DNA of 64,000 nucleotides from Meandrina meandrites (Eukaryota; Cnidaria; Anthozoa; Scleractinia; Meandrinidae), in assembly GCA_963693305.1 (NCBI GenBank), contig OY855907.1:33920301-33984300 (forward strand), given 5' to 3'. Positions 57,001 to 64,000 of the stretch are shown here, piece by piece; position 1 is the first letter of the stretch; each line of letters starts with the position of its first letter. The translations under genes were made by a program, and so were the position numbers. The notes below the pieces were generated by a model. The model saw only the letters and a program-made list of their open reading frames with translations. It was not told the origin of the DNA and made no database searches.

Positions 57001-60000
57001 ACGCGCACTTCAAATGCAAATCGTTTTAAAATCTTTCACCACGTGGACCTGCCTGATTATTTGATATTTGCACAAGACGACCGTGCCGAGAAATGTACTA
57101 GGATGCCAGAAGCACGTGCAGAGCTATTGTAATAATAATTACACCTTTTGTTTTCTTCAAAATGTCTCTGACTTGTCGCGACAATTTTGTTTTTGTCAAA
57201 AATGTTATGACATTTAAAACTTGTCCGCTAGTGCGAATCGGCCCTTAGTGAACGGAAAACAGTAGCAAAGACATGCAGCAACTTGATGGAAAATATTTAT
57301 TCGTGATGGTCCAAAGCACACGCAATATGCACGATTAGTATATACCACAAAAGAGAATAATGCTTGGAGGTGATAAGCAAAGTACTATTCACCTCCACTT
57401 CGGTGAGTAATTGTTAGTTCTGATGGGATCGCATATCCTTTGAAAATGTGGAGTAAAACTTTTGACTGCAAATGGTTTGGCATCGATAGGCACTTATATG
57501 AGCAGAGTTGTGCGATTATTGATATATTAAATATCAAATTTCGTAATACAGATTAACTGGCAAATGAGTATTTTACGAAAAATAAAGCTTGCAAATCTTA
57601 TTATTAATAATGAATATTAATAATGAGTATTTCTTCTTTTTTCTACTTTTTTAGGGAGCCAAGAGAGGAGCACGTTTTCAGAAGTCTATTCAGTCTGAGC
57701 GTCTCTCAGGTAATTATATCGTCCACCATTTATTTTCACTCTAATATGTTTTCCGACTTTTCGCTGGTCGTCTTTAGCGAACATTTACGAAAAGATGGCA
57801 AACCGGATTCGCAACTATCGATGTAAAACGTTTAGTTAAACTCTACAATTTGCAATGATCGAGCATAAAAGGTATTCTGAAATTCGGAAGTAATCCAAAT
57901 GGATGTTTTTCTTGAATAGCAAATCGTTGTGTCGGGTCTGAAAACTCCAAACGGCTTCAATTCGCAACGAGAATCTGTTTAAAAAAATTCTGCAGTTGTA
58001 ATCCAGAAAGAATCCAGAAGTCTGCAATTAACCTTAGAAGGGTAAGTGTTTATGTACAATGCTATATGCCTTTAAGGATCTGAGGTGGTGCCTAGTGCCA
58101 TAGCAGTTGTTGGTGACAGTGATGGTGGCAATGGTGGAAAAATCAAGATGATAGCCCATGGACCCGAGTCAAAAGAACAGTTTCAAGTTCTCGAAGAAAC
58201 CAAGACTATCGCAGCAGAGCTAGAAACATCGACGAACAGGTATGCACCGGCTATCTCATTACAAACAAAGTCAAAATAATAAAACATATGCTGAAGAAAA
58301 ATACACACATTCGAACCTCCAGTAACATCCACCTTTCTACAGATATAGAGGCCGGGCTTTTTTATCCCCCGAAACGGCTAGTCGGGATTACCACTGTATA
58401 AGCACGGTAGAATTAACCTACGCCCTAACTACACACACGACAGGATTCTTCAGAGTTTAATCTTTCTTTGTATATCTGAGTAGCACATTTTATATCCTCA
58501 TATTAACTCTTCTTGGCACAGGCGTAGTATAAGCCAAGAAGGAGCCTCGCTTGGCCTGGAGAAACTTGATTCTGGTATTCAACTTCTTCCAAAACAGGTA
58601 AGCGTTTTAGCATCTTTTAACTCCCTTGTTGATCTTGATAAAGATTTAAAACATCCGCTTCTCTCTGTGACGACTTTCTTTCTACAAAGGCGACCGCAGG
58701 TCCATCTATAAATTTGGGTCACCCACTACCTCTCGGAACGCGTTATTTCATTGGTTCCTAAAACAATACATAACAGGCTATAACAATGCCCTTATCCCTG
58801 AATAACAATAGAGGAAGTGTTTACAGCGGGCGAATGAAAATAGAGGTTTCAGAGAGGTAGTGTCTTACTGATAAATTTAATGGTTTTGACACCCCACTAA
58901 AAGAGCTTCTTTCTACAACCACAAGCAACTTCTGTCCCCTGTCATTGTGGAGAAAAATCTGGTACTCGTAAACGTATACCTCTACCTAATGCAGTCGTCT
59001 AATTTATAATTGCTTTATACCAGTTGATAGTAACTGATAACTAACAGAAAAAATATTTATAATTAGTAATAAAAAGGTTCATTCTGTGTTTTGCAGGAGG
59101 GGCTAGGAAAAAACAAGTGTGATGTGCCAAGCGGCACATCGCAGGAGGAAGGTAATAACAGAATCAACTTGATTATGTTTAGCTTAACTTGTAGGAAGAT
59201 CTGGTCCGTAATGTTTATAGCCTTTGTAGGATTGGGTTTCATGTGGGTGTGACTTCTTAATGGGATGGTTTAGTTCATTAATTATTCTGAAAGATAGAAA
59301 AAACTATAAAAATTCCAGCCACATCAGTAAAGCAATGAGGGCCAAACAAAGTGCAAACAACGCTGCCACACGAAAGCTTTGCAAGATATGTTACTTTGAA
59401 AACATTCTTTCAAGATATGTTATTTTTATCAAATATGATACCCGAATTTGTCGCTTTCTACAGCCAAAGGTATCATGGCGGAGAACGCAAAGGAAAGAAA
59501 ACTTTGGTCGACAACCAGAGCTGCATCCGGTATCATTACCAGTGAAGGTGGTGTGGTGAGAGTGGATGGTGTCCAACTCGTTTGCCCGCCTGGAGCTGTT
59601 GACAATCCCGTGTCCATACAGATTACGCTAGAAGACCCTGTAAAGTCTTATGACCTGATAGTGCAAAGGGGATTGGAAAATGACGTCATGTTTGCTGCAC
59701 CGATCGTACATCTCCAACCAAATGGCCATTTATTTAAGAAACCTGCCACATTAACAACCAAGATAAAGATCAAGGAGGGGGATGACATGTGTGAGGACGG
59801 CCTTCTTGTTTTACACGGAACAGAAGCTAGAGACGGAAAGATCTCCTGGCAGGACATAAGTCAAAAGTCAATCATCAATGTGACGAAGAAAGAAGTAAGC
59901 ATCGAAATTGAACGATTCTCAATCATTGAGAATTTGTGGACATTGACTCGGATCCGTACCAAAGAGATTGTATCCCGGCTCAACTTGTCGCCATTCAATT

Positions 60001-63000
60001 ATACAATGTCAGTTTTGTTTAAAAAGAATTTCTCTAAACATGAGCTTGCACTCGTATTCATGAGTCAAGACATCTTCCACGAACCATACTACAGAGACCA
60101 CGATGCGTCAGCACTGGTTCAACTTAGGAATGACGGATTCAAATTGCTGCGTTCAGCTGACGGGCCGACAGACAAGCGCATCTACAATAGTGAAAGTCTT
60201 CACGTTTCTGTTTGTCTTGGGGAAGACTACAAACTGGCTGACAATCAAAAAAGCAGCATTGATATCACCGTTGAATCCAATGTTTGGTGGAGCATTGGGC
60301 ATGCAATCAGACTTCCCCTGGAAGCGATTAAAGATGTTAGAATCCTATGTGGAAGGATCGGTGTACAAGGGCTGTATGGACACACAAGTGAATACCAGTT
60401 CTGCGAGCAAGGTAAGTACAAGATAATATTGCGAATCATGTCAAAAACGTTTCGTCCCTTAACAGTATTGGTGGCTAGATCCGTATTAAGAGGTCCAGGC
60501 TCGAGCCCAGTTTGGAGAAGTCGGGTATGCTTTTGGGAAAGATACTAACATGCGATCAGGCCTTTTTTGGTCGCGAAAAAAAGAACGCCTTACTGCAAGT
60601 TAGGAAGTTACAATACAAAACGTGCTGTGTATCTTCCAAGACACAACACGGTCCTCACGAAAGGAACAATACATCTAAAGTGTTTTTCTCCGCTAATAGC
60701 TGCGTCAGTTTTGCAATGCAAACAGGGTAGATTTTATAAGAAAACAGTCAAACGTAATTGAGTCAAGAGGCGTACTTACTTCCATTTCAGCAGATGCTCG
60801 TACAAAATGACAGCATGATCTTTACTTCGGTTGACTAGAACTTTCTTTTAGTGCTCTTTAACCTTTTTTACTGGGGGGTGGGGGTGGGGGGTGAGCGTTG
60901 CTGCAGAATGCATTGGTCACTATATATAATAAGACCGGTCCTCCGAAATGAGAGTTGATTAGCTCGGGGTTCGGGTTCAAACCTAAGCCTGCCCTGCTTC
61001 TGGTATTTAATATATTTGGTGTAAAACAACAGGGTGTATTGCTGTTGGGCTGTTCTAACATGACTTTAATTTGTGCTCGGGAATATCCAGTGCTGTGCCA
61101 GACTATGACCAGTCATTCAATTGAAGCCTCACTAAGTACTTCATCAGGTTGCTTCATGCTACAGAAACTTGTGTCAAGCGTCGTTTCTGATAGGCTTCTG
61201 GATGCCAGGATCCCGCGGGTCCATCAAAGCCATGTTCAGTCTTTTTCCAAATACAACTTTGGATGATTTAGTGCGGACATTAAGATGAATAGACAAGTTA
61301 TAAAAAAGTGTATTGATTTCAATTGACTTACATAGGTTTTTTTTTACAGATCTGAAGGGCTATGTTAAGCGTCTACTGGGGATAGAGGAAGCCATTTTTA
61401 ACCTTAAACCCATCGCACAAAAGATCGGAACCCTCGAAGAGACCACGGATCAAGCAGCGAAGGTCTGGAGGGATGAAGACGACCAACTGGAGGTATTGCT
61501 GCAATCCTGGCTAAAGACCACCAGTGAGACCGGAGATCTTGATAATCTGAGGAAATGTCTTGAGGAATTAAAAGAAGAAGGTCAGTGTCTTCTTTTTTAC
61601 AACCATAATGTCAGTGCTTCAAATAGCCTGATCACACGGACACAGCCATCTGTCAGTAAGACACTACCTCTCTGGAACCACTATTTCCATTTGCCCGCTG
61701 TAAACACTACCTCTATTGTTATTCAGGGCTAGGGGCATTGTTATGACCTGTTATCTATTGTTTTAAGAATCAATGAAGTAACTCGTTCCGAGAGGTAGTG
61801 GACGACCCCCATCTGTGCGATCACCCAGGCTATAGTGTAAGGAGAAAAAGGTCACAGAGCGGAAAGAGGGCAAACCGCGATAGAATAAGCAAAGGATATG
61901 TCCCTGCACTCAGACCTCAAGTTTCAAAGACCTTCATTTTGTTTAAAATCAAAACGACATCACCTAGCAGATGAACATGTTAATGTTTTTTTTTATGTTA
62001 AAACATAAAAAAAGCTAAAAGCTTCTTAATCCTACAAAGAGAACCTGTGAGTACATGACTCAACCCAATAAAACACCAGGAAAAATTTACAATCCCCAAA
62101 CCGCTGATTGAAATCACCCAGGTACTCACTTTTGCTATTATATTTTTAAATACTGTTTCTAGCCGAGTACAAAGTGAAACAAAGAGGCCAGATGCATATC
62201 AGACACTTGAGAGAACTTGCAGACAAGATCTCGAACTCGAAAATCGACAATGTTCAGTTGATACAGTATTTCACTGAAAAAGTTCAAACTCTTTGCAAAT
62301 CGGTATTAGGAGATTGTTGCATCGAGTTGAAGGATTCTGTCGAAGACGTGGAAAAGGCTGCCTCATCAGAAGACCATGTAAATTATCTAGAGGCTCATTT
62401 AAAAATATCTCAGGAAACTGCATCAAGATATCAACAGATGTGTTCTTTGCCTGAAGAATCGATCGTTAAGAATTTCCTTGGTATTGTTCCTCACCTCATT
62501 CAAGACATAAAAGAAATCTTCCGCCATGAGATCATGCGAGATAAGCAAAATGGCTTGAGAGGACTGCACAAGGAAACCTTGGAACAACTGGCGACCAATG
62601 TTCGAGAAACCGAACAAAACAACAAAATCCTACGGTTGGTATGCGAGGTGTGCAAGATTCTCGAAGATTTGTGCTTGAACAACTGTGACGACCAACACCA
62701 TTCCAAAGTAATTGGCAAGTGGGGAAGTAGTCTGGGAATTTTGCCCATGCTGGACTTTCTGAAGCCTTTCTTCCAGAAATGTCCTCAACATATTCGGTTG
62801 CAGAAGAGGCTGGAATTGTTTTCGTGTCGCATACGAGATATCATGTTAGATGTGGTAAAAGTTGACGAAGTATTCATGCGTGATTTTTTCGACGTTTCGT
62901 CCAGCTTAATACATTTTGCCAAGTTTGATCCAGCCAAACTGGTGAGATTTGACGTGACCGTTTCTGCAAATTCTTCCCTGAAATGCAGAAGAGAGGGTTT

Positions 63001-63786
63001 AAAGTATAACAGACATGATGACACATTCTCTGAGTTGTTTTACGTGCGGAAAGAAGAAGATGGAGATATACTGCTCCATGCAGTTGCACATGTTCATGTC
63101 AAAGGGCGAGACTGCAAAATAGGAGCATTCCAGTCCGTGATCACATTTCCTGCATCTGCCGACGCAGATTTCGAGAGGTGCATGACTGACATTGCTTCTG
63201 TATATAGCGTCGTTGTGGCAAAGCTTCAAAGCAAAGATTCTCAAAATATTCAAGTGGTCCTTTGTTCACCACAAAAGAAAAGACTCTCATCTCTGCTGGA
63301 TAACCTTAAAAAAGAACTGCACGATGTGGTAGACTGGAAGGGGTCACAAATCACCCAGTGTCATCTCACCATACGTAGTAGCATGCCCACTAAGCCAGGA
63401 ACAGTTTTAAGTCTCAGTTTGAAATACGAATGGAAATCTGAAGCAATTTCCCTTGAGAGTGATGACTTTGTTTTTCATGCTGCAGATGATTTCTCCGCAG
63501 AGAGTGCTTGCACACCTGATGTACGATTTCAGGGTACGTTCATTCTTTTGTAACTGGCCTTGTCACAATGCAATTATCGCTTTAAACTCTAAAAGAAATA
63601 TTTTATAGTTGAATTCTCTTACACTCTCCTCGCTTTCTATTCTTCCCTTTTTTATCGTTTATTTACTCTTTTTGTAAGGTCTAAGCAGTTCCATGAAGCC
63701 TGATGAAGCAGCTCTCTCGTTGGAGCCGTTCATCTCGCAGCGGATACAAACACAGCCCCAAATACGGTGTGATGAATTAAAAATAG
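52301..63786 (+). CDS. NLR-like receptor: DED-like, NB-ARC, TPR, ZU5-UPA, death-like; 3' end beyond window
   Basis: Exons: 52301-54023, 54356-55638, 57655-57709, 58077-58239, 58522-58597, 59097-59151, 59464-60411, 61350-61580, 62163-63533, 63679-63786. All junctions are GT-AG and phases match at every step (1,0,1,2,0,1,1,1,1), giving at least 2004 codons without a stop. The last exon leaves in phase 1, so the gene continues past the window. Start is ATG in an AAGATGG context, MASPQALG. By analogy with APAF1 and NLR families the protein should be a cytosolic nucleotide-dependent oligomerising switch, with the DED recruiting DED adaptors or caspases. Ligand and output are unknown. Two genes (NB-ARC/TPR and ZU5) are possible if transcription ends at the in-frame TAG 55687-55689, but the phase-perfect chain of small linker exons argues for one. 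Symbol withheld because no single named orthologue fits. Confidence 0.82.
54356..55638 (+). other. NLR-like exon 2: TPR array
   Basis: Residues 575-1002. At least five TPR units of the kinesin-light-chain type are visible, with signatures VEGEVYYRKGSVPRAL, AIGNCYNKLGNHEEAL, QIGTAYEGRKQYDKAI, NIANAYAWKGEFEKAY and QVGQICKSLEDFDEAE. Three weaker helical repeats follow (EALDFYQRLW, EALQFYEMAW, EQLQFLEQQW). TPRs in this position usually serve as the sensor or autoinhibitory part. The donor at 55638 (GAG then GTAGGA) is supported only by phase; ignoring it leads to a stop 17 codons later. Confidence 0.85.
56179..57244. mobile_element. Harbinger-like MITE, TSD TTA
   Basis: TTA stands at 56176-56178 and 57245-57247. 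The ends GGGCCAATTCGCACTAGCGG and, on the minus strand, GGGCCGATTCGCACTAGCGG differ by one base. Both continue ACAA. TTA targets and GGG-initial ends fit PIF/Harbinger. Subterminal ACTTGTC/GACAAGT motifs are repeated many times. There is no transposase frame. Confidence 0.82.
56560..56801. mobile_element. nested Harbinger-like MITE, TSD TAA
   Basis: TAA stands at 56557-56559 and 56802-56804. The ends AGGTGGTGGCAAACGAGGAC and GTCCTCGTTTGCCACCACCT are exact inverted copies. The 242-bp interior is made of direct and inverted copies of TTGCGGACACA and AAATGTTTCCCCGTTTGC. It is inserted inside 56179-57244, so it is the younger of the two. Confidence 0.85.
57655..59151 (+). other. NLR-like exons 3-6: low-complexity linker
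   Basis: Four small exons (57655-57709, 58077-58239, 58522-58597, 59097-59151) encode about 116 residues rich in S, E, K and G (SDGGNGGKIK, PESKEQFQVLEE). No domain is visible. Each splice phase matches the next, which is strong evidence that TPR and ZU5 parts are joined. Short symmetric exons here are candidates for alternative splicing. Confidence 0.7.
59464..60411 (+). other. NLR-like exon 7: ZU5 and UPA domains (FIIND-like)
   Basis: Residues about 1119-1434. ZU5 spans about 1140-1235, with SGIITSEGGVVRV, LVCPPGAV and PVSIQITLEDP, as in ankyrins, UNC5 and PIDD1. The segment EVSIEIERFSII (from 1262) aligns with the ZU5/UPA boundary, where NLRP1, CARD8 and PIDD1 cut themselves at HF-S. Here the triplet is R1269-F1270-S1271. 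UPA follows to about 1434. An internal ATG at 59474 could start a shorter product. Confidence 0.8.
61350..61580 (+). other. NLR-like exon 8: death-like helical domain
   Basis: Seventy-seven residues with amphipathic helices: AIFNLKPIAQKIG, LEVLLQSWLKTT and LDNLRKCLEELKEE. The LLxxW and LxxxLxxL spacing matches the C-terminal half of death domains, which follow UPA in UNC5, ankyrin and PIDD1. The N-terminal half fits less well. The donor is GTCAGT, acceptable but not strong. Confidence 0.55.
61600..62162. other. NLR-like intron 8, with SINE-like debris around 61600-61810
   Basis: The stretch CAGTAAGACACTACCTCTCT...CATTTGCCCGCTGTAAACAC...TTATTCAGGGCTAGGGGCAT is closely repeated, in inverse orientation, at about 17825-17940 in AGO intron 3. 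It is also partly repeated at about 58720-58870 in NLR-like intron 5. It is therefore a dispersed repeat of unknown class. Confidence 0.6.
62163..63786 (+). other. NLR-like exons 9-10: unrecognised C-terminal region
   Basis: Exon 9 (62163-63533) encodes 457 residues. The first 250 are mostly helical (LRELADKISNSK, ETLEQLATNVRETEQNN). The rest looks alpha/beta or beta-rich (GDILLHAVAHVHVKGRDCKI, TVLSLSLKYEWKSE). Exon 10 (63679-63786) adds 36 residues and exits at GTAAAG. I do not recognise a family. The following exon is outside the window. Confidence 0.6.
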
Positions 63787-64000
63787 GTAAAGACATGTAG
63801 TTTTCTAATTCTTTTGCGTGCATATAAACAGAGAGAGAGTTAATATGAACATTGATGTCTTTCGGACCAAGTGAGCTGTCTGCAGAAGTGTCCGTATTAT
63901 GGACCAGGTGTCCGTAAGGAGAAGTTCGAATGTAATTAAGGTGACTTCTTAGTATTACATTGCGCATCCTTACACACTACACAGAATTTATGCGTAATTA
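63787..64000. other. NLR-like intron 10, truncated by window end
   Basis: The sequence after the donor at 63786 has no phase-compatible exon before the right edge, so the 3' part of the gene lies outside. Confidence 0.5.

Larger units (their letters stand above)
55639..57654. other. NLR-like intron 2 with nested transposons
   Basis: At 2.0 kb this is the longest intron of the gene. It contains the Harbinger-like element 56179-57244 with a second one inside at 56560-56801. No coding exon compatible in phase was seen. This is the join on which the single-gene model depends. Confidence 0.6.

Noticed and set aside
59474..60548. Separate gene starting at the ATG before MAENAKERK
   Set aside because: The acceptor at 59463 and phase 1 join exactly to the upstream linker exons. 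Kept only as a possible alternative start.

Overview
The window looks like nuclear DNA from an anthozoan cnidarian, most probably a stony coral. The genes are intron-rich with GT-AG introns. Base composition is AT-rich. tRNA-derived SINEs, short terminal-inverted-repeat elements and tri- and tetranucleotide microsatellites are abundant. The last gene is a DED/NB-ARC/TPR protein, a receptor type that is expanded in corals and sea anemones. The species assignment is inference, because I could not search any database.

Four protein genes are supported. (1) Minus strand, 4816-20391: a complete Argonaute gene of 19 exons encoding 854 aa, with an intact DEDH slicer tetrad. (2) Plus strand, 28269-29186: an intronless LicD/fukutin-type phosphotransferase of 305 aa with an N-terminal membrane anchor. 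(3) Minus strand, 33042-44119: a complete mitochondrial succinate dehydrogenase flavoprotein gene (SDHA) of 17 exons encoding 663 aa. (4) Plus strand, 52301 to beyond the right edge: a large NLR-like gene. Its ten visible exons chain in phase into at least 2004 aa, with the order DED-like, NB-ARC, TPRs, linker, ZU5, UPA, death-like, unknown C-terminus. All exon borders were set by hand from splice dinucleotides, reading phase and similarity to remembered family sequences. The codon counts close exactly for AGO and SDHA.

The space between and inside genes is filled with mobile DNA. There is a SINE with a perfect 15-bp target duplication at 9337-9633. TTAA-flanked piggyBac-like elements lie at 15803-16426, 46087-48828 and 46428-46797. 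TTA/TAA-flanked Harbinger-like elements lie at 26304-27600, 56179-57244 and 56560-56801. Remains of a Harbinger transposon (a Myb/SANT-like ORF and a transposase fragment) occur at 49030-49868. There is a TA-flanked mariner-like MITE at 38291-38640 and a foldback family on both sides of the LicD gene. Several elements are nested in one another.

The four genes have no evident common pathway: small-RNA silencing, glycan modification, respiration and probable innate-immune or cell-death signalling. The most interesting object is the last gene. It joins an apoptosome-like NB-ARC/TPR receptor to a ZU5-UPA module, the pair that forms the self-cleaving FIIND of NLRP1, CARD8 and PIDD1.
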